Shown one piece after another: positions 33,910 to 42,878 of a stretch of 64,000 bases of DNA. Made by a program: the position numbers and the translations under genes. The stretch is from Hydrogenophaga sp. (GTDB lineage Bacteria; Pseudomonadota; Gammaproteobacteria; Burkholderiales; Burkholderiaceae_C). Position 1 is the stretch's first letter, and each line of letters starts with the position of its first letter. The stretch lies in contig NZ_JAUCZF010000001.1 in the NCBI RefSeq assembly GCF_030373245.1, positions 372,001 to 436,000 of the forward strand, given 5' to 3'. The notes under the pieces were generated by a model. That model had not been told where the DNA came from. It worked only from the letters and a program-made list of their open reading frames with translations, and searched no databases.

Positions 33910-36900
33910 TCAATGGAAATCCCGGCTGCGTCCCGCCGCCAGGCGGCCCAGCAACGGCGTGAGGTCTTCCAGATGGCCGGCGATCAGATTGCGCACTTCG
34001 CCTTCGCGTTGCCAGGTGCCGTAGACCGCAAGCAACCGTGAGCGGGTGAGCGCGGCGCGCTGGCGTTCGCGCAGCGCCTTCCAGACGATGACCTGCACCA
34101 CGCCGGTTTCGTCTTCCAGGCTGACGAAGACCACGCCGTGTGCGGTCTCGGGCTGCTGGCGCAGGGTGACGATGCCGCAGTGGCGCACCAGACGACCGTT
34201 GGGCGCTTCCTTGAGTTCTTCGGCGGTCTGCAGGCGGCGCCTGGCGAGCAGCGGGCGCAGCAGCGCCAGCGGGTGGCGGCGCAGGGTGAGGCCCAGGCTG
34301 GCGTAATCCCACACGATGGCTTCGCCTTCGGGCGCTTCGGGCAGGGTCAACACGTCTTCGTCCACCGGCGCGTGGCTGAGCAGCGCAGGTGCTGGCTTGA
34401 GCGCAGCGGCGTCCCACACCTGTTGCCGGCGGTGGCCGCTCAGAGACAACAGCGCGTCGGCTGCCGCGAGTTGGCGCATGTCTTGTTGGTTCAGTTCCGC
34501 GCGACGGGCCAGTTCGTCGGCGTCAACAAAGCCACCCCCTGCGCCGCTTCGCGTCACCCCCCTGGAAGGGGGGCCACACCAGCGGCCCGGCAAAGCCGGT
34601 TCCGCGGTATGCGCTGAACAAGACCCGGCACGCGCTGTGGCGATGCGATCGGCTGCCGCCTTCGACAGGCCACTGACCAGCCGCAGCCCCAGGCGCACGG
34701 CTGGTTGCTCGCCAGTGGTTTCCTCCAGCGTGCAGTCCCAATCGCTGGTCATCACGTCCACCGCTCTCACTTCCACGCCATGCCGTTTGGCGTCCTGCAC
34801 CAGCTGGCTGGGTGTGTAAAAGCCCAGCGGCTGGCTGTTGAGCATGGCGGCGAGGAATTCGGCCGGGTGGTGGTGCTTGATCCAGCAGCTGGCGTAGACC
34901 AGCAGGGCGAAGCTGGCGGCGTGGCTTTCGGGGAAGCCGTAGCTGGAAAAACCTTTGACCTGCTCGAACACGCTTTGCGCAAACTCGGGGGTATAGCCGC
35001 GCTCGGTCATGCCGTCGATCAGGCGGCGCTCGTATTTCCCCAGACCGCCCTTGCGTTTCCAGGCGGCCATGGCGCGGCGCAGGCCATCGGCCTCGCCGGG
35101 GGTGAAGCCGGCGGCCAGAATGGCGATCTGCATGCACTGCTCCTGGAACACGGGCACACCGAGCGTGCGGCCCAGCGCCTGCTCCAGCGCCGCGCTGGGG
35201 TAACTCACCGGCACCTTGCCTTGCCGCCGCTCCAGATAGGGGTGGACCGCGCCGCCCTGGATGGGCCCAGGGCGCACCAGCGCCACTTCGATCACCAGGT
35301 CGTAGAAACAGCGCGGGCGCAGGCGCGGCAGCATGCTCATCTGCGCGCGGCTTTCGATCTGGAACACGCCCACGGTGTCGGCGGCGCAGATCATGTCGTA
35401 GGTGCTGGCGTCTTCGGCCGGGATGTCCTGCATCTGGAACACCTGGCCCTGGCGCGCGCCGATGAAATCGAGCGACTTGCGGATGGCCGTCAACATGCCG
35501 AGCGCGAGCACGTCCACTTTCAAGAGGCCCATGGCGTCGAGGTCGTCCTTGTCCCACTCGATCACGGTGCGGTCGGCCATGCTCGCGTTTTCGATCGGCA
35601 CCAGGCGCGAGAGCGGCCCGCGCGTGAGCACAAAGCCGCCGGTGTGTTGCGACAAATGGCGCGGAAAGCCCATGAGCTGGGCGGTGAGGCGAACGAGCTG
35701 GCGCACCGCGAGGTCCTCAGGCTCCAGCCCGGCTTCTTTCAGGCGCTCGGGGTCAATGGCTTTGCCGTCCCACCAGTAATGGCCCTTGGCCACGGCCGAG
35801 AGCGTGGCTTCGTCAAAGCCGAGCGCCTTGCCCACGTCGCGGATGGCGCTGCGTGGCCGGTAGCTGATGACGGCAGCGGTGAGCGCGGCGCGCTCGCGCC
35901 CGTATTTGGCGTAGAGGTACTGGATGACTTCTTCGCGCCGCTCGTGTTCGAAGTCCACATCGATGTCGGGCGGCTCGTTGCGCTCTTTCGAGATGAAGCG
36001 CTCGAACAGCACCGCCGTGCGCGCCGGGTCCACCTCGGTCACGCCCAGGCAGTAACAGACCGCGCTGTTGGCCGCCGAGCCACGCCCCTGGCACAGGATG
36101 CCCTGGGCGCGCGCGAAGGCGACGATGTCGTACACCGTCAAAAAATAGTGCTCGTAGTGGAGCTCGCCGATCAGCGCGAGCTCGTGCTCGATCTGGTGGT
36201 GCACCGAGGCAGGCACGCCCTGCGGCCAGCGTCGCCCAGCGCCTTCCCAGGCCAGGCGCCGCAGATAGCTGGCCGGGGTTTCACCCGCGGGCACCACCTC
36301 ATCCGGGTACTGGTAGCGCAGCTCGTCGAGCGAAAACACGCAGCGCTCGGCCACGCTCAGGGTTTCCCGCATCAGGTCTTCTGGATACAGCTGCGCCAGC
36401 GCCAGGCGCGAGCGCAGGCGCTGCTCGGCGTTGGGCGCGAGCGCGTAACCGCATTGGGTGAGCGGTCGGCCCACGCGCGTGGCGGTGAGCACGTCGTGCA
36501 ACGGCTTGCGCGAACGCAGGTGCATCTGCACATCGCCCAGCGCCACCAGCGGCACCGCGGTGAGCGCGCCGCTCTGGCGCAAGCGGTGCAACAGCAGCTC
36601 GTCGTCCAGGCGGCGCAGTTGCTCCACACCCAGCCAGCAGCGTCCGAGAAAGTGCTGCAACAACCAGCGGGCGGTGTCGTCCATCTGCGCCTGGGTGTTG
36701 CCGCGATCGGGCACGGCAATGACCAGGTTGTCGGCCAGGTGCTGCGCGTGAATGTCGCTCAGGCCGAGGTGGTAGCTGCCCTTGGGCGATGCCCGGCGCA
36801 GCCGGGTGATGAACTCACACAGGTTGCCGTAACCGTTGCCGTTGCAGGCGATCACCACCAGCGTGAACGGGTGGCTGCAGTCGACCCGGAACTGGCTACC

Positions 36901-37119
36901 CACCAGCAGTTTCAGACCCTGCTCTTTCGCGGCCACATGCGCGCGCACGATGCCAGCCAGCGAACACTCGTCGGTCAGCGCCAGCGCGGCGTAATCGAGC
37001 ACCTTGGCGCGCTCGACCAGCTCTTCGGGGCGGCTCGCGCCGCGCAGAAAGCTGAAGTTGGAGAGGCAGCGCAGCTCGGCGTAAGGCGGGATGGCGTGGC
37101 CAGACTGGACGGACTTCAT
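33910..37119 (-). CDS. dnaE2: Error-prone DNA polymerase with an in-frame repeat insertion
   Basis: A 1069-residue DnaE2/ImuC translesion polymerase. A PHP domain covers about residues 1-80 and the catalytic PDIDVDF Asp pair is at 384-390. OHTGG-type fingers (LSQHTGGFVLTRG) and an OB-fold tail (GVVQVIVWKALRERQR) follow. Works with ImuA and ImuB in SOS mutagenesis. Residues about 831-863 (SCSAHTAEPALPGRWCGPPS and on) have no counterpart in the family and are encoded by a copy of the dispersed palindromic repeat (34533-34606), inserted without breaking the frame in the helix-hairpin-helix region. The start at 37119 (MKSVQSG) fits the family; a GTG five codons upstream is possible. A fragment of its 3' end is duplicated at 18701-18915. 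Confidence 0.92.
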   Translation of the reverse strand: MKSVQSGHAIPPYAELRCLSNFSFLRGASRPEELVERAKVLDYAALALTDECSLAGIVRAHVAAKEQGLKLLVGSQFRVDCSHPFTLVVIACNGNGYGNLCEFITRLRRASPKGSYHLGLSDIHAQHLADNLVIAVPDRGNTQAQMDDTARWLLQHFLGRCWLGVEQLRRLDDELLLHRLRQSGALTAVPLVALGDVQMHLRSRKPLHDVLTATRVGRPLTQCGYALAPNAEQRLRSRLALAQLYPEDLMRETLSVAERCVFSLDELRYQYPDEVVPAGETPASYLRRLAWEGAGRRWPQGVPASVHHQIEHELALIGELHYEHYFLTVYDIVAFARAQGILCQGRGSAANSAVCYCLGVTEVDPARTAVLFERFISKERNEPPDIDVDFEHERREEVIQYLYAKYGRERAALTAAVISYRPRSAIRDVGKALGFDEATLSAVAKGHYWWDGKAIDPERLKEAGLEPEDLAVRQLVRLTAQLMGFPRHLSQHTGGFVLTRGPLSRLVPIENASMADRTVIEWDKDDLDAMGLLKVDVLALGMLTAIRKSLDFIGARQGQVFQMQDIPAEDASTYDMICAADTVGVFQIESRAQMSMLPRLRPRCFYDLVIEVALVRPGPIQGGAVHPYLERRQGKVPVSYPSAALEQALGRTLGVPVFQEQCMQIAILAAGFTPGEADGLRRAMAAWKRKGGLGKYERRLIDGMTERGYTPEFAQSVFEQVKGFSSYGFPESHAASFALLVYASCWIKHHHPAEFLAAMLNSQPLGFYTPSQLVQDAKRHGVEVRAVDVMTSDWDCTLEETTGEQPAVRLGLRLVSGLSKAAADRIATARAGSCSAHTAEPALPGRWCGPPSRGVTRSGAGGGFVDADELARRAELNQQDMRQLAAADALLSLSGHRRQQVWDAAALKPAPALLSHAPVDEDVLTLPEAPEGEAIVWDYASLGLTLRRHPLALLRPLLARRRLQTAEELKEAPNGRLVRHCGIVTLRQQPETAHGVVFVSLEDETGVVQVIVWKALRERQRAALTRSRLLAVYGTWQREGEVRNLIAGHLEDLTPLLGRLAAGRSRDFH
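34533..34606 (-). repeat. Dispersed palindromic repeat, family 1, copy C, inside dnaE2
   Basis: On the minus strand: GGAACCGGCTTTGCCGGGCC, spacer, CCCCCTTCCAGGGGGG, then GACGCGAAGCGGCGCAGGGG. It aligns end to end with copies at 23499, 26277 and 63941. It is read through in frame as part of DnaE2. Confidence 0.82.
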
Positions 37120-37168
37120 GGCGCCGTCCCACACGAGTCGCCATGGCGCTTGAGCGGTGGCTCTTGGG

Positions 37169-37915
37169 CTAGGTCCTGGGTGGGATCACGGTCGCGATCC
37201 TGGGCCATTGCCGCAGCAGCCACAACAGCCCCGCGCTCACGCCACCCACCGCCAACAGCACCAGCGACAAGCCCCAGAAGCCTTGCAGCGAATAGGCCCA
37301 GGCCTCCAGCGAGACCAGTACCGCCGTGGCCAGCCACAGGCGGCGCGGCGTCACCGCGCTCGGCGCCACGGCACGGAGCTGCTGAAAGATCACGCCTGCT
37401 GCCACCGCAAACGCCAGCGCCACAGCGGCGGCGCCCAGCATCACTTCCTTGAGTGGCAGGCGCGCCTTGATGGCTTCGGTGTCGACCTCGGTGATATGGC
37501 CGTTTTGCGTGACGCTCACACCCGGCGGCGCCTGGCCTGTGGACTGAAACGCTTCGGCCGCTTCGATCACCTGCGTCTGGTAGTGGGTTTGCACACCGTC
37601 CAAAACGATTTGTGAAAACGACGACTGCACGACCTGGTTGAGCAGAAAAGCCGAGATCGGGCTTTCGGTCTTGATGACCAGCGCCGTCAGCAAGACCAGC
37701 ACTGCGGCCACCGCCACCGTGGCCGTGGCCATGAGGCCAATCAAACGAAAACGCTGCTGCGACACAAACACCAGCACAGGCTCCCAGTGCTGAGGCCAAG
37801 GCACCTCGGGCGCAGCGGGTGAGGCCGCGGTGGCAAAACCCGGCGATGGCGCGCTGGCCTGCGTGTGCTGACTCACCAGGCGAGCGAAGTCGCCGTCTTT
37901 GGGTTCTGGGTTCAT
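37169..37915 (-). CDS. Four-helix membrane protein of unknown function between imuB and dnaE2
   Basis: A 248-residue protein with a soluble Pro/Ala-rich N-terminus, a helix at about residues 55-82, a periplasmic segment of about 75 residues (SFSQIVLDGVQTHYQTQVIE), then three helices (about 160-185, 192-210, 213-235). I recognise no family. It sits between imuB and dnaE2 on the same strand, 49 bases before dnaE2, so it is likely to be read with the SOS cassette. The ATG at 37915 was chosen because the longer frame runs through repeat DNA. Confidence 0.65.
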   Translation of the reverse strand: MNPEPKDGDFARLVSQHTQASAPSPGFATAASPAAPEVPWPQHWEPVLVFVSQQRFRLIGLMATATVAVAAVLVLLTALVIKTESPISAFLLNQVVQSSFSQIVLDGVQTHYQTQVIEAAEAFQSTGQAPPGVSVTQNGHITEVDTEAIKARLPLKEVMLGAAAVALAFAVAAGVIFQQLRAVAPSAVTPRRLWLATAVLVSLEAWAYSLQGFWGLSLVLLAVGGVSAGLLWLLRQWPRIATVIPPRT

Positions 37916-37984
37916 GGTGTGTGGGCAGGTGTGCGCGATGGGCAAGATCGGTCGCGACGCAGGACCCAGATGGTAATGCGGGAT

Positions 37985-38222
37985 GACTACCAACAGGGGT
38001 GGGTATGGAGGGCGCAGCCCCTGCGCAGAAGAGCAAGGACGACGCAGCGCGGGAGCAACGGGCCAGCCGCCGGGCCGCTCCCAAGGCAGACCCAGCCCCC
38101 GCTGGGGGCTGAGGGCCGCGGCTCCGAACCTGCCTGCGCAGGCTCGGACAGCCCGAAGAGGTACGGCCTGCGGCCGTGACGCGCCCTGCAAGGGGCGACC
38201 TGCGCAGCAGCGGAGCGTGGGG
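37985..38222. repeat. Repeat-rich intergenic block, family 2
   Basis: Between imuB and the membrane-protein gene. It contains GGGCCGCTCCCAAG (38078-38091), the stem CAGCCCCCGCTGGGGGCTGA and other GC palindromes (CCTGCCTGCGCAGG, GGCCTGCGGCC). The first block also occurs at the GNAT gene start (26800-26859). It may form mRNA structure that separates imuB from the downstream genes. Confidence 0.55.
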
Positions 38223-38230
38223 GTTCTGTC

Positions 38231-39622
38231 TCATGCGAAATGCCCGTGCAGGTACCAGGCGGGTGCTTCGTCCAGCCGGGTTTGAAACACCCACAACACA
38301 CCCGCTTGTTCCGACAGCGCCACCCAGTAGTCGCGCGTCACGTTGCGCGTGTGGCCGGGCTCGGGGGCGACGGTGATCTCGACGCGATCCCACCAGCCGC
38401 CTTCGATGCGCTGCGGACCGGCGAGCATTTGCAGTTCGCCCTGGTACAGCGGCCGGTTGCCGTGCATGGCGAGCTTGAGCGGTTGTGGCAGCACAAAGGT
38501 GGGTTGGGGCCCATCCGGCGCGACCGCGGGCTTGCGAGGCAAGGTCTGCAGCGCAGGCTGCCAACGGCACATCCACTCGGGCCGGTGGTCTTCCAGCAGC
38601 ACCGGGCGCAACACGCGCTCGGGGCCCAGGCGTGCCGCCAGGCGCTCGAGCACCAGGTGCAAAGTTTCACCCTGGTGCACACTGTCAGGCAGCAGCGAGT
38701 GGCTGGTCGGCTGGAGCTGGTGGACCTCGTCGGCGGTGAGCCGCAAATCACCCACGGGTGCGGCCAGTTCAATCCGAGCGAGGTGCTCGGCCAGCAGGCG
38801 GCACAGGTGCTCCACATCGCGCATCGGCTGGGCGGTGCGCACGGTATGTGACCCCCACCCTGGCTGCGCCTGGCCCCCCAAGGGGGTGCAGCCGTTCTTG
38901 GGGCGGCCCGGCGGACGGCTGGCATCGCCCTCGCCCACCGACCGTGAACGCATCGCATCAAACGCCCAGTGCAGGGTGAAAGCCGTCACGCCACTGTGGC
39001 GCGCGCTCAGCCAGCCGCACAGCTGCAGCAGCAGACGCCGCGCGCCGAACAGCAGGGCGCTGGCGTCTTCCACGCGGTGCATCAGCTCCAGCCGCGCGTC
39101 AAACGTCTCGGGCAGCTGCACCCATTCGTGCACCTCGGGCATCAGGCCATAGGCCTGATCGAGCGCGTGCAGCAGCTGCTTGTCGAAGCGCCTGGCCACG
39201 CCGCCGCGCGGCAGCGCGCGCAGGTCGCCCAGGGTGCGGCAGCCGATGTGGGCCAGCGTCACCGCGTGCGGCCGCACCGCGCTCAAGACAGCGAGCGGCA
39301 GCGCGTCGAGCACGGTTGACAGGGGAGCGCGCCCGCCGTGCTGAATACCGGCGCGCGACAGCGCCAGCGCGGCCAGGCTGTTGGGTGCCCAGGCCAGGCG
39401 CTGCACGCCGAGTTCTTGCCCCTCGGCCCACACGCGCTCGGCGAGCGCACGCCGGCCACCGAACAGGCGCAGGCTGCCCGCCACCTCCATGACCACGGCT
39501 TCGTCGGCGACGGCGACCCGGGGCGTGAACTGCAGCGCCCAGACCGCCAGCGCCTGCAGCGCCGCGTCAATGGAAGGGCACGCGTCGTCGGGGCGGGGCA
39601 GCAGCAGCGCGGACCAGAGCAT
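38231..39622 (-). CDS. imuB: Y-family polymerase-like mutasome subunit with an in-frame repeat insertion
   Basis: The 463-residue ImuB is a Y-family-like protein without polymerase activity that links the beta clamp with DnaE2. Features are LWSALLLPRPD at the start, FTPRVAVADEAVVMEVAGSL and LRLFGGRRAL, and a little-finger-like region. Residues about 227-262 (including GDASRPPGRPKNGCTPLGGQ) interrupt the expected FDAMRS...VRTAQPMRD continuity and are encoded by a repeat copy (38850-38925). The ATG at 39622 lies inside the imuA 3' end, a 56-base overlap. Confidence 0.88.
   Translation of the reverse strand: MLWSALLLPRPDDACPSIDAALQALAVWALQFTPRVAVADEAVVMEVAGSLRLFGGRRALAERVWAEGQELGVQRLAWAPNSLAALALSRAGIQHGGRAPLSTVLDALPLAVLSAVRPHAVTLAHIGCRTLGDLRALPRGGVARRFDKQLLHALDQAYGLMPEVHEWVQLPETFDARLELMHRVEDASALLFGARRLLLQLCGWLSARHSGVTAFTLHWAFDAMRSRSVGEGDASRPPGRPKNGCTPLGGQAQPGWGSHTVRTAQPMRDVEHLCRLLAEHLARIELAAPVGDLRLTADEVHQLQPTSHSLLPDSVHQGETLHLVLERLAARLGPERVLRPVLLEDHRPEWMCRWQPALQTLPRKPAVAPDGPQPTFVLPQPLKLAMHGNRPLYQGELQMLAGPQRIEGGWWDRVEITVAPEPGHTRNVTRDYWVALSEQAGVLWVFQTRLDEAPAWYLHGHFA
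38850..38925 (-). repeat. Dispersed palindromic repeat, family 2-like, inside imuB
   Basis: Minus strand: GGGCCGCCCCAAG, then CACCCCCTTGGGGGGCCAG and a GGTGGGGGTC tail. It is a GC palindrome of the kind found between genes here, but is read through in frame as part of ImuB. Confidence 0.65.
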
Positions 39623-40472
39623 GGTCGGCTTGGGCAGAGGCGTTGGGGGACGCCACCGGCGCGGGTGCGCGGTTCGTGGTCTGAGCGACCGCTGGCGCAC
39701 CACCGCTCGCGGGCGGGCGCAGCCGCAAGGCGCTGGGCCGTTGCAACCGCGGCGTGAGGATGGCCTGCAGACCGGCGGGCACCGAGGGCAGATGCAGCGT
39801 GTTGACCAGCGGCGGCCCCTTGCGCTTGAGCAGGTCGACCTGCAGCGCCCAGTCAGCCCCCACGCGGGCGAGCAGGCGCAGCGGCGCGGCGGACGATTCC
39901 TGCGCCGCCGTGCTGGGACGGCACACAAACACCGGCCCGGCGTGGCCGGCGGCCAGCACCTGCAGGCGGCGAACCTGCTCGGGTCGCACCTGCGGCAGCC
40001 AGACCAGCAAGGCACCACCCGCGTTGGCCTTGACCAGCTGCTCGGCCGACCACAGGCGCTCGGCCGGTGTCTCGGCCTGCACCCAGACCAGGTGCCGCTC
40101 ATCCAGCCCCGCCAGCCGCAGACCCGGCAGATGCGGCGTGCGCGGCGGGCCGACCACCACCACCGTGCGCGCGGCGGCGCACACGCGCTGCAGCGCGGGA
40201 CCGAGCAGCCGCCACTCCAGCGTGCTGCTCTGCGGACTCAGGATCTCGGTGAGGCTGTGGCCCGGCCAGCCGCCGCCAGGCAGTTCGGCGTCAAGCGCAT
40301 GGAAACCGCTCGGGTGCACGGTGACCACCGGCGCACCGAGCTGGTCGCCGCGCCACAACGCCGCCGACACCGCAGCCGGCAAAGCGCCCGCCGCGAAGAC
40401 TGGGCGGCTGGCGCAGGGGACAGAAGGTCCGGCCGACGGCGTGTCGGCCAGCAAGGCGGTGGCGGGAGGCAT
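39567..40472 (-). CDS. imuA: SOS mutagenesis subunit
   Basis: The 301-residue ImuA has a RecA/SulA-like fold with FHALDAELPGGGWPGHSLTEI near residue 55 and WVQAETPAERLWSAEQLVK. It lacks a clear Walker A. It acts with ImuB and DnaE2 in damage-induced mutagenesis. The ATG at 40472 fits the family. The LexA box is 56 bases upstream, and the gene overlaps imuB, giving an imuA-imuB-(membrane protein)-dnaE2 cassette. Confidence 0.85.
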   Translation of the reverse strand: MPPATALLADTPSAGPSVPCASRPVFAAGALPAAVSAALWRGDQLGAPVVTVHPSGFHALDAELPGGGWPGHSLTEILSPQSSTLEWRLLGPALQRVCAAARTVVVVGPPRTPHLPGLRLAGLDERHLVWVQAETPAERLWSAEQLVKANAGGALLVWLPQVRPEQVRRLQVLAAGHAGPVFVCRPSTAAQESSAAPLRLLARVGADWALQVDLLKRKGPPLVNTLHLPSVPAGLQAILTPRLQRPSALRLRPPASGGAPAVAQTTNRAPAPVASPNASAQADHALVRAAAAPPRRRVPFH

Positions 40473-40527
40473 GTAGGGGCAGCAAGGGCAGAGAACGGCT
40501 GGAACAAGGAAAAGGAGAAGGCGATAG

Positions 40528-40549
40528 ATACTGTTTTTTCGTACAGTAT
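40528..40549 (-). promoter_or_regulatory. LexA (SOS) box of the imuAB-dnaE2 cassette
   Basis: ATACTGT-N8-ACAGTAT, a perfect 7-bp inverted repeat containing the CTGT-N8-ACAG consensus. It lies 56 bases upstream of imuA, which places the whole cassette under LexA control. Confidence 0.88.
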
Positions 40550-40600
40550 CAAAGATGCTTCTGCCTGTCCAGAAAAACTTGAAAACCCGACGGGCAAGGA

Positions 40601-40644
40601 CCTGTTCACACCATGTTTCTGAGTGCAATGAGGTGCAAAAGGCG
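40601..40644. repeat. Dispersed repeat, family 3, copy 1
   Basis: CCTGTTCACACCATGTTTCT, then GAGTGCAATGAGGTGCAAAA and GGCG. A second copy at 63833-63877 reads CCTGTTCACACTATTTTCCT, then GAGTGCGAACGAGGTGCAAA and AGGCC. It lies upstream of the LexA box, outside any gene. Confidence 0.65.
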
Positions 40645-40858
40645 CAAACCGCAGCCAGCGTGTCCCCCGGTCAGGCTTCGCAACGTCGCGTGGCCTTTTT
40701 TTTCCAAGCCCCACCCCAGTTCGCACCCAGAAAACGGTGTTGACAAGCTCTGGCGCGCTGAAGGCTTCTTGCATCGATGAACATCTGGTCACGCTTGCAC
40801 TCACCTGTCCGCCCCAATGTGGCTATGGTGGGACTCTTCAAGTCAAGGAGGCTCCCCG

Positions 40859-41344
40859 ATGACATGCCATGCGTTGCCCAATGCGGGTCTTGCCGAGCAC
40901 AGCGTTGCGCCGGCGGCATCTGAAGCGCGGGTCGCCACGCTGATCGGGCAGGTGTACGAAGTTGCGCCCGCCGCGGACCGGCGGCGCTTGCTGGAATACC
41001 TGTTGCCCCGGGTGGGCGTGTTATCGCTGGCCGTGGTGGCCGACGGCCTGTTTGCCCGCATTCTTTTTCGCAACGAATCGTCGCGCATCCGCGTGGGTCT
41101 GGAAGACGTCGGGCAGGTGCAAGGCAACGATGTGAGCGCCCTGGTTGAGCGCCTGCAGCAGGTGAGCACAGACGCCATCTACGGGCTGGCTCAGATCGTG
41201 GCGGCTTCGCCGGTGATGGCCTCGTCAGCGGCGGCGGCCCTGCTGGTGACCGTGCTGGTGCAGCGAGCGCGAGCCCAAGCTGCAGACGATGCCGACCCGG
41301 GCAATGCCCTGGCTCAGGCCGCCGCCCCCAGCGACGCGCCGTAG
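40859..41344 (+). CDS. Small protein of unknown function
   Basis: A 161-residue protein with a strong ribosome binding site (AAGGAGG). I recognise no family. The region [20 protein letters not shown] with [20 protein letters not shown] suggests helices packed around a hydrophobic core. Near residue 115-135 ([20 protein letters not shown]) there may be one membrane helix. The last 31 bases overlap the end of dadA on the other strand. Confidence 0.65.
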   Translation: MTCHALPNAGLAEHSVAPAASEARVATLIGQVYEVAPAADRRRLLEYLLPRVGVLSLAVVADGLFARILFRNESSRIRVGLEDVGQVQGNDVSALVERLQQVSTDAIYGLAQIVAASPVMASSAAAALLVTVLVQRARAQAADDADPGNALAQAAAPSDAP

Positions 41345-42588
41345 CGCGCGATGGTCAGGCCTTCGGTGTCGATCTCGGGCTGCCCTCCGCCCATCCAGTC
41401 GGCCAGCAGGCGGCCGGTGCCGGCGGCCATGGTCCAGCCCAGCGTGCCATGACCTGTGGCCAACCAAAGACCGGGCAGGCGGGTGGGACCGACGATGGGG
41501 GTGCCGTCCGGCGTCATGGGGCGCAGGCCGGTCCAGAACTCGGCGCGAGAGACATCGCCCCCGCGCGGAAACAGATCGGTGCACACATGCTCCAGTGTCC
41601 TGCGGCGACTGGCGTCCAGCTTCAGATCAAAACCCGAGAGCTGCGCCGTGCCGCCCACGCGGATGCGGTCACCCAGCCGGGTCACAGCCACCTTGTGCGT
41701 CTCATCCATGATGGTGGACTCGGGCGATTGGGTGGCGTCGGTGATCGGCACCGTGATTGAAAAGCCCTTGACGGGGTAGATCGGCACGTTCAAACCCACC
41801 GGTGCCAGCATCTGGGCAGAGTAGCTGCCCAGCGCCAGCAGGTAGCGGTCGGCCGTGACCAGCCCGGCGTCGGTCTCCACGCCGGTGATGTCGGCGCCGT
41901 TGGACCGCAGGCTGCGGATGTTGACCCCAAAACGAAACTGAACGCCCAACGCCTTGGCCATCTCGGCCAGGCGGTTGGTGAACAGAAAACAGTCACCGGT
42001 TTCGTCGCCGGGCAGGCGCAGCGCACCGACGAACTTTTCTTTCACGTCGGCCAGCGCCGGCTCGTACTGCAGGTACCCAGCGCGGTCCAGCAACTGATAG
42101 GGCACGCCGTACTGCTGCAAGATCTCTACATCCTTGGCTGTGCCGTCGAGCTGCTTCTGGGTGCGAAACAGTTGCAGCGTGCCTTGCATGCGCTCGTCGT
42201 AGGCGATGCCGGTGTCCGCGCGCAGCTGCATCAGGCAGTCGCGGCTGTATTCGGCCAGTCGCACCATGCGCGCCTTGTTCACCCGGTAGCGCGCCTCGGT
42301 GCAGTTGCGCAGCATGCCCAGGCCCCAACGCCACATGGCCCAGTCCAGCATGGGCTTGATGACCAGCGGGCTGTGGTGCATCAGCAGCCACTTCACCGCC
42401 TTGATCGGCACACCCGGTCCTGCCCAGGGCGCCGAATAGCCCGGCGAGACCTCGCCGGCGTTGGCAAAACTGGTCTCCAGTGCTGGCCCGGCCTGGCGCT
42501 CCAGCACCGTGACCTCATGCCCGGCCTTGGCCAGGTAATAAGCGGCTGTCGTACCGATGACGCCACTGCCCAGAATGGTGACTTTCAT
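41314..42588 (-). CDS. dadA: D-amino acid dehydrogenase, small subunit
   Basis: A 424-residue FAD-dependent oxidoreductase. The dinucleotide-binding motif [20 protein letters not shown] opens the protein, followed by [17 protein letters not shown] and, near the end, [16 protein letters not shown], all typical of DadA. It oxidises D-amino acids (D-alanine) to keto acids, feeding electrons into the membrane. The ATG at 42588 is the family start. No racemase gene is adjacent. Confidence 0.9.
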   Translation of the reverse strand: MKVTILGSGVIGTTAAYYLAKAGHEVTVLERQAGPALETSFANAGEVSPGYSAPWAGPGVPIKAVKWLLMHHSPLVIKPMLDWAMWRWGLGMLRNCTEARYRVNKARMVRLAEYSRDCLMQLRADTGIAYDERMQGTLQLFRTQKQLDGTAKDVEILQQYGVPYQLLDRAGYLQYEPALADVKEKFVGALRLPGDETGDCFLFTNRLAEMAKALGVQFRFGVNIRSLRSNGADITGVETDAGLVTADRYLLALGSYSAQMLAPVGLNVPIYPVKGFSITVPITDATQSPESTIMDETHKVAVTRLGDRIRVGGTAQLSGFDLKLDASRRRTLEHVCTDLFPRGGDVSRAEFWTGLRPMTPDGTPIVGPTRLPGLWLATGHGTLGWTMAAGTGRLLADWMGGGQPEIDTEGLTIARYGASLGAAA

Positions 42589-42815
42589 GAATGCACTATA
42601 GGCCTTGGGTGGCTGGCTGCTGAAATGAGCGGGCGTCTCGACGGCAAGCGTGGCCGTGCCTTGAGCTTTTTGACCAGACACCCGGTCTGATGACCGAGCA
42701 TCGATGATCAAAGCCTCATCAAGCTATTTTTTCAATTGAATCAAGCACTTAAGACACATCTCGACATCCAGACTTGAACCAGCCCACATTTGTCACATTC
42801 CGGGAACCAAAGCAC

Positions 42816-42842
42816 TTAGCACTCTCTCTCATAGAGTGCTAA
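42816..42842. promoter_or_regulatory. CIRCE element (HrcA operator) upstream of rpoH
   Basis: TTAGCACTC-N9-GAGTGCTAA, an exact match to the CIRCE consensus, 36 bases before the rpoH start. HrcA bound here would repress rpoH, tying the sigma-32 supply to the HrcA/GroE circuit. Confidence 0.93.
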
Positions 42843-42878
42843 CATTTCCAGAAGAGCACCCTTAGGAGGGAACACACC

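Noticed and set aside
34705-37452. 915-codon open frame on the plus strand
   Set aside because: It is the complement of dnaE2; composition is shadow-like (His, Gln, Ala, Arg-rich) and no family motif is visible.
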